From: Symbiodinium natans
Taxonomy: Eukaryota; Sar; Dinophyceae; Suessiales; Symbiodiniaceae
Length of the DNA: 64,000 nucleotides
Assembly (NCBI GenBank): GCA_905221605.1
Contig: CAJNDS010000266.1
Span: forward strand, 61,001 to 125,000
Direction of reading: 5' to 3'
Shown here: in pieces, positions 34,905 through 45,790 of the stretch
Layout: every line of letters begins with the position of its first letter
Numbering within the stretch: position 1 is the first letter of the stretch
Made by a program: the position numbers and the translations under genes
Notes under the pieces: model-generated
Databases searched by the model: none
The model's input: only the letters and a program-made list of their open reading frames with translations
What the model was told of the DNA's origin: nothing

Positions 34905-35130
34905 GAAAGACAATCGCCAATATTTGAATCGCTCAAATGTCGCGACGGCTTCGATTCGCGCATCCGCTCTGAGAGGATTTGGCGCCTCACAGTTTTCCAA
35001 GTGCCACTTCTGCCTCAGTCCCGTGCGCATGTCCCAACCCCCTGATTGGGACTTTGCGGTGCGCCGTCCTGGTCTTGCGCTCTTCAACACTTTCAGGGTC
35101 TACGCTGGAGGGCGTGTTTTGCATAGCTGA
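34905..35130 (+). CDS. exon-like open frame, unknown
   Basis: Reads NRQYLNRSNVATASIRASAL, then GFGASQFSKCHFCLSP and a Trp/Asp/Phe-rich end before TGA. Composition is coding-like. It lies between the two cyclic-nucleotide-binding domains and may belong to the second gene. Confidence 0.35.
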
Positions 35131-35317
35131 CGGTTGGAGATGAATGGTAATTTGTTGTCTTAAGCTCCACAGTAAGCTCCCTAGACCCCCTGATCGTAAA
35201 CTCCCTCCCCTCCCCCCTCGCAAAAAAAGAAAAAGGAAAAGGAAAAGGGCATAGACAACACAAGCAAGAGGGCCTCCTACTAAAGCTTATATGAAAGGTT
35301 GCCGGAGCAGTGGACAG

Positions 35318-35965
35318 GTGGCCGCACCGGCCCTGGGAAATACTTCGCTGCTGGCGGGCTGCCCCCAAGACTTCCTCACCTCTCTGGCGGGCCAGCTCTC
35401 TGAGGCCACTTTGCAGTTGAAAGGAAGGGTTTAGGGCCGTTCATGGTGGGTTTTGCAGGGGTTTGAAGGGTTTGAAGGTTGTGTAGGGTTTAGGGTGCCT
35501 GCAGGGTTGACATGGGGGATCTAGGGCTTTTGAGTTTAGTGGAGTCTGCAAAAAGGGTTCGAGGCTTGTAAACTTGTAAACTCTTGGGTTGGTTCGGAGG
35601 AGTCCTTGTTGGACTGGATTTTGGGCTTCTTCGGTATTGGATGTTGGGCCTTTGTTGCGCTTAGGGTTCGCAGGCTTAACCCACCGCGCTGCCGTTGCGC
35701 CGCTACTCCGCTTTTCAGGGGCTCAGGGGTTTGGGGTTGAGGGTCGGTGTAGTGGCGCATCCGTTCAATCCCTGACGGCGGGGAGGGGCCCAGGGCAGCA
35801 CGCCTTTAAGGCTGACAGGCAGAGTCGATACGTAGCAAAAAGGTGTTTTTGATGACCGGTACAATCCGCGGAAGACCCTAAAACTGCTCGCAGGTGGCGT
35901 TCTCGGAGGGAGAGGAGATTTTTACGTGCAACACCCGCGGAAACTCCATGATGATCGTGCTGGAG
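35318..35965 (+). CDS. second cyclic-nucleotide-binding-domain segment
   Basis: Exon about 35318-35416 reads LLAGCPQDFLTSLAGQLSEA, the usual helix before the beta roll. Exon 35894-35965 starts after GCAG and reads VAFSEGEEIFTCNTRGNSMM, then IVLE before a GC donor, matching the GE-x-IF and IVLxG core. They join in frame as ATLQ|VAFSEGE, but the donor after TTGCAG would then be TT, so the exact junction is unresolved. The intron is rich in TTTAGGG-like words. The rest of the domain is not found before the 219-bp repeat. It may be a tandem second domain of the gene at 32682. Confidence 0.6.
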
Positions 35966-36238
35966 GCCAGGCTCTGCATGGCTCACCATGATGGAAACCG
36001 GGACTTTCACTTCAGAGGGGTTGTTTGAAAGTTGGGCCGTAGAGAAGCTGGCCATTTGGGGGGACGGTTTTCTAGAGCCGTCTTGCACGAAAACCAACAG
36101 TCTGCATGGCCTAGCTCCACCACTTGCCAAACCATGGCTGTGGCGGTTTATTGCGATGCAGACAGCGCTTGGACTCCAAAAGCACCTGGTGCGCATGCCT
36201 GTTGTGCACTGGGCCGTCACGGTGTCGGTCAAGAGGGA

Positions 36239-37390
36239 ACCGCTTCTTGAGCACGCTGCAACATGGCTGCGGTACATGCTGCACCACTTGCACGGCTTTG
36301 TAATTTCACGTCGGAGGTGAATGGTTGTTTGGTGGACTGCCGGCATCGCTATGCTGTTGTGTGTAGTATGTCCAGCACTCGACAGCACGCAGCCAGGCAA
36401 AAACCGTAGTCAGCGCAAAAGGAACCGCTTTTTGAGCATGCTTGCGTGCACTGTGATTCCAGCGGGCCGTTTCGCTGCAACATGGCTGCGGTACATGCTG
36501 CACCACTTGCATGGCTTTGTCATTTCACGTCGGAGGTGAATGGTTGTTTGGTGGACTGCCGGCATCGCTATGCTGTTGTGTGTAGTATTTCCAGCACTCG
36601 ACAGCACGCAGCCAGGCAAAAACCGCAGTCAGCGCAAAAGGAACCGCTTTTTGAGCATGCTTGCGTGCACTGTGATTCCAGCGGGCCGTTTCGCTGCAAC
36701 ATGGCTGCGGTACATGCTGCACCACTTGCATGGCTTTGTCATTTCACGTCGGAGGTGAATGGTTGTTTGGTGGACTGCCGGCATCGCTATGCTGTTGTGT
36801 GTAGTATTTCGAGCACTCGACAGCACGCAGCCAGGCAAAAACCGCAGTCAGCGCAAAAGGAACCGCTTTTTGAGCATGCTTGCGTGCACTGTGATTCCAG
36901 CGGGCCGTTTCGCTGCAACATGGCTGCGGTACATGCTGCACCACTTGCATGGCTTTGTCATTTCACGTCGGAGGTGAATGGTTGTTTGGTGGACTGCCGG
37001 CATCGCTATGCTGTTGTGTGTAGTATTTCGAGCACTCGACAGCACGCAGCCAGGCAAAAACCGCAGTCAGCGCAAAAGGAACCGCTTTTTGAGCATGCTT
37101 GCGTGCACTGTGATTCCAGCGGGCCGTTTCGCTGCAACATGGCTGCGGTACATGCTGCACCACTTGCACGGCACGGCTTTGTAATTTCACGTCGGAGGTG
37201 AATGGTTGTTTGGTGGACTGCCGGCATCGCTATGCTGTTGTGTGTAGTATGTCCAGCACTCGACAGCACGCAGCCAGGCAAAAACCGCAGTCAGTGCAAA
37301 AGGAACCGCTTTTTGAGCATGCTTGCGTGCACTGTGATTCCAGCGGGCCGTTTCGCTGCAACATGGCTGGTACTGCTGCACCACTTGGCA
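36239..37390 (+). repeat. 219-bp tandem repeat, about five copies
   Basis: Unit starts (AACCGCTT...) lie at 36239, 36423, 36642, 36861, 37080 and 37304. The middle spacings are exactly 219, and the first is shorter by an internal deletion. Copies are almost identical. Because 219 is a multiple of 3, several frames stay open across copies (for example 36446-37201) without being evidence for a protein. Confidence 0.95.
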
Positions 37391-37562
37391 CGGGAGTTCA
37401 TAAAGGTAAAGAAGGTCGGTGTGGACTGTCGCATGAGCTTACAACCACAGGTGTGTAGTATCATTTCCAACGCGCAACCAAGCAAAACCCGCAGCACAAA
37501 AAGACGGGTCTTTAGAGCATGTAGTCTGCGCATGCCTGATCCCAAGCTCCCCAAGCTTGAAG

Positions 37563-37686
37563 ACTACACTACCGACACAAGGGCTTCGTCGAACTGCACG
37601 CCAAGTCCGGCAGGGAGGCTCGATCTGCGCTTCTCTGCTGCGAGTTCGAACTTGTAGAACGAAAAGCATACAAGACAGCCTCTTAA
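37563..37686 (+). CDS. probable terminal exon, unknown gene
   Basis: After GAAG the frame reads HKGFVELHAKSGREARSALL, then CCEFELVERKAYKTAS and TAA at 37684-37686. Strong protein-like composition. The upstream partner exon is not identified; the 219-bp repeat lies directly upstream. Confidence 0.5.
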
Positions 37687-37698
37687 TTAGGACGTTGA

Positions 37699-38007
37699 AT
37701 GGTTCACAAGAAATGGAAGCTCAATGAGTCCCTGGACTTTGCGGCGAGTGAAAATCGGCTTTTGACTCATGAAGTGTTGCGATGCGCAGCCTCGCATCAG
37801 ATCGGATGCGTTGGCGCCGGCGCCGTGATCGGCGAGCCAGAGGCAATGGCGTTCATGTTGCGACTTACGGGGTGTATACCACGTCGACACTCAATGCTTG
37901 GATCGAATACCTGCTACCATCCTGCAGTAGGTTTTCTCAGGAAGAAGCCGCCACTCGATATTGCAACCTGTCCATCCTTGGCACTTGTGAGGTGTAGGGA
38001 TATGTAG
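37699..38007 (+). CDS. exon-like open frame, unknown
   Basis: ATG 37699; reads KWKLNESLDFAASENRLLTH and onward for 102 codons. The later part is less coding-like. No family recognised. Confidence 0.3.
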   Translation: MVHKKWKLNESLDFAASENRLLTHEVLRCAASHQIGCVGAGAVIGEPEAMAFMLRLTGCIPRRHSMLGSNTCYHPAVGFLRKKPPLDIATCPSLALVRCRDM

Positions 38008-38107
38008 GGATATGTAGGGCCAGGGCCCCGACTTGCAGAGGGAACCCGAAACCCCGAAGTCCGAAGGGTCGAGGAAGCCCACACGTTGGCCCTCTTTGGG
38101 TTACCAG

Positions 38108-38835
38108 GGTGTCCTTTCTACTGCCAAATTCAAGCCTTACGAAGGGTGCTCTGTCAGCATACTAGAGGCCAGGAAATTCTTGAAAGCAGAAATCCCGGGA
38201 AGGCCTTGGGCTTGCTCTCCTTCCGGACGGCCACTGCTGGGCCCCGAGGGCTGATGGTCATAAAAACTCTCAGAACAAGGATAACAGACGCTATCCACTA
38301 ACATCTACGGACATCCACAAATATATCTTCGACTGGTGCCACCCGGGCTGGGTTGGGGCATGTTGGGGATGAGGCTGTTGCAGTGACCGCCTGCCGCATG
38401 CTGCCCGTGAGCTTCGAGGTGCGTGAAGCGAAAGCCGTGGGTAATGTTTCTACATGTCAGCCGAAGAACCCGAAACCCGCAGTAAGCCCCCCAAACCTCG
38501 GAACCTGAAGTCCTTTGCTGGAAGGCCTTGACACAGGCGCTGTTGACTCCATCAGCAGCTGCACTGAAGGAGGCCTGGGCTAACTACGTGAACGCTCATT
38601 TGCCAACACAGCCATAGCAGGAGTGAGGATATTGAGGGCGGATGAACGTTAAGGCCCAGTCCAGGTATGTCCAGGTTCAAGTTTTCTGACTCGCCTCGCA
38701 GCATTGGCAGCCATGGTCGAGGATGTAGCTCAAACCCGGGAACCTGTGCAGCATGCCTACATGCCACAGACCCGAATGCCCGACCGAAAGCCACCTCCAC
38801 TCACTCCGCCCCAACTGCGTCGCTCAATCCGTTGA
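38108..38835 (+). CDS. four-exon hypothetical protein
   Basis: Exon-like segments: 38108-38193 (STAKFKPYEGCSVSILEARK), about 38357-38440 (VGDEAVAVTACRMLPVSFEV, ending at GTAATG), 38519-38617 (WKALTQALLTPSAAALKEAW) and 38702-38835 (AAMVEDVAQTREPVQHAYMP, then a Pro-rich end and TGA). Introns between them contain GGGTTTCGG/AACCCGAAA words. Phases of the last junction are not fully resolved. No domain recognised. Confidence 0.45.
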
Positions 38836-39603
38836 GCTGCTGCCAGGGTTTCAAGCAGCTTGTCGAAGGCCGGCGATCGCAAGCCACGTGCTCAGAGGTT
38901 AGGGAACAAAAACTCCAGCAATGACGTGGCGAGGTGGGAGCCTGAACCTAAACCATATAAACCGTAAAGCCGTGAAGAATCATGGGTTTTCTTGCCACCC
39001 ATGGACATAGAAGCTGCCTATAGGGTTAAGAAGTACAGACACTTGACGTGCTCACATCTTACCCACAGCCTGCTGCGGAGTTCAGGTGTGTGGGCAGAGC
39101 ATTTAACCACGCCATGACTCCATGTTTCAGCTCGCTCTCTTCGCTGTCATGATGTACCGCATCACCCGCCTGCTTGGGCTGTGGTGCTAACGATAATGTG
39201 GCATCAATCACAACATTGGCGCCTTCGACAACTTCGATAGCCACAGACCATACTGTCCACGTGGGGGGGGGGGGGGGGGGGTTGACGGAAATCGCCGGTG
39301 GATGCAAAGTCTGCATGGATGATGCCTCCAATGCAAGCATCGTCCAGGCCGTGCGAAAGTCATGCAAACAACAGGTCCACATCACTCCAAATCATTCCAA
39401 ACAAGAGAGCCCTGCTCGGCGTTCGAGGGTTGAACCGCTCGATATTGAGAGCCCATTGAAAAGGCAAGCATCTTGCCCCCACGATGCGTCTTCAGGTCCG
39501 TGAAGGTCTGCCTCTGTCGGCCATGCTCAACTTACGCACGTCTCTGGATGAGGAGCCGCTCCCTCCCTAACTGGGTTCACGATGGTTCACGTCTCAGTGA
39601 TTC
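38836..39603. other. non-coding or ambiguous, with a G19 run
   Basis: A G run lies at 39263-39281. A plus segment after it (EIAGGCKVCMDDASNASIVQ) and a minus segment before it (WSVAIEVVEGANVVIDATL) are both coding-like; neither can be placed in a gene. Confidence 0.35.
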
Positions 39604-40270
39604 ATGATGGCGAATCTAATGAATCTAAACCCCAAGCGTTCGACAAGTTTGTCTGAAACTCTGAGCTTGGAGGACGTTGGGGCGCAGCTTCTGTGCTTGC
39701 GGGCCGAGCGTTTGCCGCTCGAGCACCTCGGCACCTTCAAGGTTTTGAATGCAGTCCCACGCTTCAAGGCTTCAACCCTGCCCTACCGAGGACCTAGGCC
39801 CTACTTTCAGTTTGCCACGCAAGATTCCGCGAAGAAACCAAGCATAACGAAACTTGATCGATGTCTTCCACAAGTTCCCACAAACCGCACAGGAAGCCTT
39901 CTAAGATCTTTAAGCGCGCTTGAGGCATGGCGTCTGTTGGCATCCGGTGGCGGACTCCAGCGAATCCGGGCCCAGGGTCTCGCTTATCGTGCCCCTGGGC
40001 TTGAACTTCAACTCCGAGAGAGCTGCTGAGATGCTTATCGAGTGCTACACTTACCAAGTACCCAAGTACCCTTAGGGTCGTGACAGGGGTTAAAAGGTGG
40101 CTTAGTATCTGTGTCAGGCGGGTGTCGATTTCGAAGCTTCCGTCATGGCTCTTGCGCCCGCTCCCAGGCGCGGGCGAGTCTCGATGGAAGTGGGGCGCCG
40201 CGAGGGTGAACCCTTGGACTTCCATGTCAGGCGCCAGAGCTCAGTTTCCACGGTGTCACGGCATTTTTGA
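39604..40270 (+). CDS. two-exon hypothetical protein
   Basis: Exon 1 39604-39741 starts with ATG and reads LNPKRSTSLSETLSLEDVGA, ending TTCAAG|GTTTTG. Exon 2 40118-40270 starts after GTCAG and joins in phase 0: AGVDFEASVMALAPAPRRGR, then VSMEVGRREGEPLDF and TGA. The intron is 376 nt. The product is short and basic; no domain recognised. Exon 1 may extend upstream. Confidence 0.5.
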
Positions 40271-40374
40271 GAAGCGGGTGGGGGGAAGGAGGGGTTTTGG
40301 ACAAAAAGGAGAAAGAAAAGATTAAAGAAAAAAGGCAGGGCCCTTCGTTGTTGTCCACTGTTGTTGTTCCTCGC

Positions 40375-40600
40375 TTGCGATTTTGTTTTTGGGAGGGGGC
40401 TTTGCGATTCGGTTTTTGGGAAGGGGTTTTGTTCCGAAATTGAGGGACGCGGTCACGGTGCTTGCGATTTGCTATTTGGGAAGGGATTGATTCAAAAACT
40501 CTAAGGGGCACGGTGCTTGCGATTTGGGATTTGGGAAGGGACAGTTCCCAAAATTCAATCGATTTGCTATTTGGGAAGGGATTGATTCAATGACTCATTT
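40375..40600. repeat. degenerate tandem repeat (GCGATTTGG.TTTGGGAAGGG)
   Basis: At least five diverged copies of a ~35-60 nt unit containing GATTTGCTATTTGGGAAGG followed by GATTCAA or similar. The rest of the interval to 40980 shows no gene. Confidence 0.7.
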
Positions 40601-40980
40601 TGACACGGTTCTTCCCTCACCCCACATACGCAACCTCCGTCCCTAACAACCTAATAACCCCACTTCTTCCCCAATGAAATTGCGTGTGTGTGCAGTGTCC
40701 ATGTCCTGGCAAGGCCGGGTTCGGTGGTGCCTGAAGGCATGCTCGTAGGGAGCCCAGAGGGGAACATCAAGGGGCTTCTTGGGGGTTTCTGCTGTTTTTT
40801 CTATATTCCTCGCCGCGCAGGGTACTAAGAATACATCTCTCAAGCTGGAAGTCGACAATTCGGGCCGAAAGCAACCATCAAAATCTCTCAGCACCCATTG
40901 GCTGCATTATCGTTAGGAAACCACGTGTTGAACCTCCAACTAAGTCTCGCGTATTGTTTTGGATCCTCTCGTGCAGTGTC

Positions 40981-41217
40981 ATGCAGCAGTTGCCCTACCC
41001 TCAACCCATGACCGAGCAGAGGTGTCTTCACATGGTGTCTCTGTTTTCAGACCAACCTCCGGGGGCTGCCTTGTTGTTGCTGCACCCTAAGTGCATCAGA
41101 CCCTCAAGTACCGAACTTAACAGCCTCGAGGCCACCCATGGCGCTTATCTGCGCGCCATGTCCAGCGACTGCGAGGCCGGCAGCGGACGCTCATTGACCA
41201 TCAACATAACGCAGTGA
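40981..41217 (+). CDS. exon-like ORF, unknown
   Basis: ATG 40981 opens 78 codons reading QQLPYPQPMTEQRCLHMVSL, then a Leu-rich stretch and SSDCEAGSGRSLTINITQ before TGA. Coding-like composition; no family recognised. Confidence 0.45.
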   Translation: MQQLPYPQPMTEQRCLHMVSLFSDQPPGAALLLLHPKCIRPSSTELNSLEATHGAYLRAMSSDCEAGSGRSLTINITQ

Positions 41218-41485
41218 TTCAGTTTGGGCATTGTCGGGATCAGGGTTCAGGTGGGTTCAGGCTTTAGTAGGTGCCACCCTGAAGGTCTACCGCATCTGGC
41301 AATACGATCTCCTTCAGGCAGCCCACGTGGGTGCCCAGGCTCGGAGGGGTGTTCAAACTGTTCAGCACCGAATCCCTGAAAATTCTGAGAGTCCTCTCTG
41401 CTTTAAATACTGTGGCACAGCTACCACCTGGCCATGTCTTGCCCATCCTTGAATCTTGGGTACCACCTCTGCTTTGACTCAATAG

Positions 41486-43063
41486 GCCCATGATTGGTTC
41501 TACCAGCTTCGGGTGCTGGAGAAGGAGGCCCGATCAGATTGCGAAGCTTCGAGCGATCACCAGTTGTATTTGAGGCAACTTTCCGGTACGACTGACTAGC
41601 TTTCGTCCTGCAGCTGCGCTCAGACATTCATAGCCGCAGCCAGGACCGCATGCTTCGGAGTGCTCCTGTTTCATTCCTGACTCCAGCAAGCCCCTGTGTT
41701 TCGGGCGAACCCGGGTGAGTCAGCTGCGCAAGATTCCTTGCAAGCACTTCTTGGGTATCGCCGGCGCTACGTCTGCAAATTGAGCCTTTTGTCGACTAAA
41801 GCAGAAAGCTTCGCCCCTTTAGAGGTCGCAGGTCAATTTCGCTCGGAATTCGTCTGATACGACCATAACCACCTCATCAGATAGGTTGCAAACTTTAGGA
41901 TTTCAAGTTTGGGGCTCACATGCGCCGACAAGTCATTGAACCAGCACTTGCCCAGATAGGAACGACAGTGCAGCCTCCCCTGGGCGATCCAATCGGAACG
42001 CCCTAGAAGCCTTTAAAGCCCCTAAACCTAAGCCCTAAAACCCCCAAAACTTCAGCCCCTTAAGCATCCTCAAGCCTTCTTAGAAAGCGCCTTCATCTTG
42101 GGAAGACCCGGGCCTGGCTGGAGACGAAGCTGGTGAGCGCCCGCGGCCAACTGCTGGGCAGGGCGTCGGGGATCTGAGCTCTGGGGGTTTGGGGGTTTGG
42201 GGTTTAGTGGGTCGTTTCGGCTCAGGGTTGGGGAGGGTTTAGGGTCCAGGGGGTTGATCTGAAACTACATCATGGACCAGCCGCCCCTGTTTTGGTCTTG
42301 CCTTCAGGGCTTTTGGGATTGATGTTTGGGTTTGAGTCACTCGTTTGGGGTGCAGGGTTGTGGTGGCGGCGTGTTTTTCGGCGCTTGCGTCACTATTCGA
42401 GCTCGCCTTTGGTCCACTCAAAGATCCAAAGCCATCAAGCCTTTGAGGCACTCAGCTCTTGCAGATTGCTCTTGAGGCCACACCCCACTGACAAGCAGAT
42501 CCGGGGCTGGGCCGACAAGAAGAAGGAGAGCCTCAGGCCTGGCCAGTGATTCTTGGGGTTCTTGGGGGCGTGCAGCTCCTGACGCTCCCAACCCGCGTGG
42601 GCATTTTCTGGATCTGCGTCAGCTACAACGATAAGGGGCCCTATTCTATCAAGCAGTCTCACCCAACTCTTCGGCCCCAAAGAAATTCCGAGTGCCCGTG
42701 CACACAGGAGTTGCACTTAAGTCTCCCAGCCCCCATGAGCCTTGGGCGCAAGCTGTTGACCAGGCGCGCCCGCGAGTTGCAGGAGCAGTTCGCCGAGAAT
42801 TACTTGGGGCCGCTGCCTATGTCGGCATTTCGTGGATCATTTTCAGGGCTTTCGGTCGGGGGTTTGAGGGTGCACTCACTGTAAAGGGGCATTCGGAGGC
42901 TAGGGATTAGAAGGCAGAAGTGGTGCAGGAGGCCAGGAGGTTCGGGTTCGGGGCTGGTGCAAAGGCTCCTGGAGTATCCCTAAATCCAGCGAGCACGCCC
43001 ATCAGCTCGGGCACCCCTGCAGACGTGCCCCAACCCTCAACCATCTTCAACCCCAAAGTTTAA
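41486..43063 (+). CDS. multi-exon hypothetical protein with a 38-nt intron
   Basis: Exon 41486-41585 reads DWFYQLRVLEKEARSDCEAS and ends TTCCG|GTACGA. Exon 41624-41714 starts after CTCAG and restores frame as SDIHSRSQDRMLRSAPVSF, leaving an intron of only 38 nt; it ends at GTGAGT. Exon 42084-42132 joins in frame (KRLHLGKTRAWLETKL) and ends at GTGAGC. Further segments are 42465-42546 (HPTDKQIRGWADKKKESLRP), about 42724-42833 (LGRKLLTRRARELQEQFAEN) and 42914-43063 (AEVVQEARRFGFGAGAKAP). A last coding-like piece is 43166-43255. Charged, coiled-coil-like; no domain recognised. Confidence 0.5.
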
Positions 43064-43255
43064 CGACCTTCTAAACTTACAACAACCCTAAAATGGTAAA
43101 TAACATAAAGTCCTCAGAAACAGTTAGGCCGTACTAGCACGCCAAACCAAACCCTAAAGATTGAACCGACGCCTTGCACGCCTTCAACCGAGGCCCAAGT
43201 TGCCTCTGCTACCCCCGAAGAATCAGAAGCTGGGAGCCACGGCCAGCGCCTCTGA

Positions 43256-44176
43256 AGACGTTGAGGGGTTGAAAGGTTCAGGCATGTTAGGGGTTGAGGT
43301 GTTCGGGGTTTGGGGGTTTAGAAATATGATCGTCGTTCTCCATCTGCTTCCTTTGGACTTGGGTTCAGGGTTTAGAATCGGATGTAGGATAAGAGTGGGG
43401 CATTCAGGGTTGAGACTTCTGGGTTCTGGATCTGGTTTCAATTACTGATGGTACTCATGGAGGAACCAACCATTGGGTTTCTGCTCTCAGGACCTTAAAG
43501 GTTTGAAAGCCCGTTGAAGGTTTGGGGGCGGAGTCGTGACTTTCTTCGGAGAACTGGCAGGTCTTGGTGTCCGTAGACGGCTGCGTAGCTGGGGCTTCAT
43601 TGGAGAATAAACGCGAATACAGCAGCCAAGGGCCAAGGGCTCAGCTCTCCGAGTTTTGGTATCCAGGGGTGCATGTCTAGGGTACAAAGCTTAGGGTGGC
43701 CACTTACTCACATGGGAGGCCTTTCGCAGCTGGGGCGCTTTGCCGGGCAAGGCGATGCCGAAGAGGCGGGATCCGGTTGTTCAGGGTGTCGTGGCTGAAA
43801 AGATGCAGGCTTACCGTGCCTAAGGTGCACAAAAAGCCGTCTGGCGTGCTGTAGTTACTAGGTTTTGCCAGCCGACACTTTCTTGCAATATTGTGCAGAT
43901 GTTGAGTGCGGACACTCCTTGAAAGGCCACCGACCAATTTCCCTGGCTGCTGGCTCAGAAGCATGCAGCTGTTGGGTCGAGGTTTAGAAGTAGCATGTGC
44001 TGCTTGCAAACAGGACAGCCTCCCATCCTTTTATGTATGGCAGCACGGTACCCACCGTCGCTTCCGGTTCTGAGGCTTTCCACCCAGATGGTGAAGGTCT
44101 CATAAGTCACATGCTTTGCTCCTGTATCTACTGGGCAGAACAGTCAGAACAGGCCTCATGGAATCACTAATCATCA
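43256..44176. other. no defended gene
   Basis: GGGTTT- and GGGTTGAG-like words at 43260-43440. Short frames on both strands only. Confidence 0.4.
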
Positions 44177-44760
44177 TTAATCCGTGCAAGCGCATGCACA
44201 AAGGCAACGCTGTGTTTTTCTTGGCCGTTTTGTGTTCGTGGCATCGATCGACAAGCTCACTCCTAACCGACCAAGTATCAGCTTCGTCGGCTGTCGCCAA
44301 GCAGCATAAACAAGACATGCTTGATTTCTGACAATACTTTTGATCGGTTGTAGTTGCTTTTGATGCCAATGAAGCTGAGCAACTCCTCGGGTTTGAGAGG
44401 TAGTTCGGGTTGTCAAGTCATTGTCCACGGTGGGCTTGAGGTGCAGCTTTTTACGAAAAAGGCAGCACGCACCCCCAAGTTCCCCAAACTCAGAACGCCA
44501 GAAATCGTAGCCGTATGAATCGCGAACCTCATCAGCCCCTTGTAATTGAGGTCCGGAAGCCTTCCGTGCCTTGAAGCTCTCCAAGGCCTAAAGTCTGATC
44601 CCAGGGGCTTTTGAGTGGCTTAGCAAGTTGAAGGCCTTTAGCTCTGCTTCGTTGCATTTTGGCGACAAGCTAAGGGAGCGCAGAAAATCACAGGGATCCT
44701 TGATAAAGACTTGAAGGTCCTTGCTGGGCTTGAGACATCGGTGGCAGGGTTGACAGGGTT
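44177..44760 (-). CDS. minus-strand gene fragment with an in-frame UAG or a 21-nt intron
   Basis: Read on the minus strand, the segment from about 44750 to 44609 gives KDLQVFIKDPCDFLRSLSLS, then CNEAELKAFNLLSHSK. The segment from 44587 downward gives LESFKARKASGPQLQGADEV, then RDSYGYDFWRSEF. Both are in the same frame, but the 21 nt between them (44588-44608) carry TAG. Those 21 nt begin GC and end AG on the coding strand. The downstream frame stays open to 44177, though the true exon end is unknown. Function unknown. Confidence 0.4.
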
Positions 44761-44786
44761 TGCATGCGGTCATATACGACAGTCAC

Positions 44787-44873
44787 CATCCCCCCGCCCC
44801 CCCCCCCCCCGCCCCCCCCCCCCCCCCCCCGCCCCCGCCCAGGCCACCCCCCCCCGCCCCACCCCCCGCCAGC
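44787..44873. repeat. interrupted poly-C tract
   Basis: About 85 nt of C with scattered G, A and T; produces Pro-rich and Gly-rich frames that are not genes. Confidence 0.9.
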
Positions 44874-45038
44874 ACAGCAGACGAGCCTGTCTCAGCACAA
44901 TACCTTTGGGACTGCAGAATAAGCAGCGACCCCTCGTAATCCTTGAGCCCCAGAAGGCCCGAAAACCCTAAAATCCTCATTGCCAACCACATATCTAACT
45001 TCTCTGGTGCCTTCATAAAAAAATAGGGGGGAGCCCAG

Positions 45039-45168
45039 CAGTGGCTGGAGGCCAAGTCCGAGCCGCGGCTGCCTCCAGCCTGGCCCAAGGCCCCCAAACC
45101 ACGGCGCAAGCGCGAAGGCCGTGGTTCCATGGGAGTCGGGTCGGCTCTTCCCAAGTTGCCAGGCGGAG
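45039..45168 (+). CDS. basic exon-like segment
   Basis: After CCCAG the frame reads QWLEAKSEPRLPPAWPKAP, then KPRRKREGRGSMGVG, ending before GTTTAG. Pro/Lys/Arg-rich, like a linker or nucleic-acid-binding tail. The partner exons are unknown. Confidence 0.45.
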
Positions 45169-45580
45169 GTTTAGAGGGTTGAGGGTTGAGGAAGTTAAGG
45201 AAGCTTAAATCTTTATAGGTGAGAGAAGTGCAGGGGAAAAGTTGGTAAGGGGTGGAGCTGTTCGACCGAAGCTCCTAGTAGTGGTCGGCGGGTTCCTGGG
45301 TGGTATCTTTCTTGAGGTGCAGATCTCGTGGAGAGCCCGGCGCAAAAGTGTGAGTCCGACGCAGGAGACCCCGAAAGGTCTGCCAAGGCAGGGCAGGTAG
45401 GCTAGGCCAGCAGGCTAGGCCAGCAGATGGCCCCCTTTCCGTTTCACCACCATTGCACATCGGGCTTCTGATTCTGTGGCCTTCTGGGAAAGCTACCAAA
45501 AGAGAGGCAGCCCCTTGCAACCTGCGAAATCTTCATCTAGCCCGAGCCTCCAAAGCCTGAACAAAACTCCGCACCCAGAT
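45169..45580. other. no gene seen
   Basis: Starts with GGTTGAGGGTTGAGG words; contains a short duplication of GGCTAGGCCAGCA at 45408-45426. Confidence 0.4.
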
Positions 45581-45790
45581 TCAGCAGCCTGTCACATGGC
45601 TCCTGCCCACAACTTGGGCCAGAGTGGTTAACGCCCGGAGCATCGAGCACGTGTCTGCGCTCGAGCTTGCATCGCTGTTAATGATGCGGGGTTCATTCAT
45701 GGGCAGTTCAAAGTAGGGGTCATCAGCACCTGAATCGTGGCTTGGAGCTGGATCCTTAAACATCGACTGCTCTGTAGAACTACCCATCAA
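45581..45790 (-). CDS. minus-strand exon-like ORF
   Basis: Reads MGSSTEQSMFKDPAPSHDSG, then ADDPYFELPMNEPRIINSD and an Ala/Ser-rich end with a stop. Acidic and protein-like, with a plausible ATG start at 45790 or three nt downstream. One of the few minus-strand coding candidates. Function unknown. Confidence 0.45.
   Translation of the reverse strand: MMGSSTEQSMFKDPAPSHDSGADDPYFELPMNEPRIINSDASSSADTCSMLRALTTLAQVVGRSHVTGC

Noticed and set aside
34285..35090. Long Arg/Glu- and Ser/Leu-rich frames
   Set aside because: Products of the CTCTCG array on both strands, with no non-repeat coding content inside the array.
36446..37201. 251-codon frame over the 219-bp repeat
   Set aside because: Open only because the unit length is a multiple of three; several frames on both strands are open equally.
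36239..37390. Possible CRISPR array
   Set aside because: The repeats are contiguous 219-bp units without unique spacers, and the context is eukaryotic.
44711..45154. Pro-rich plus frame and Gly-rich minus frame
   Set aside because: Caused by the interrupted poly-C tract.
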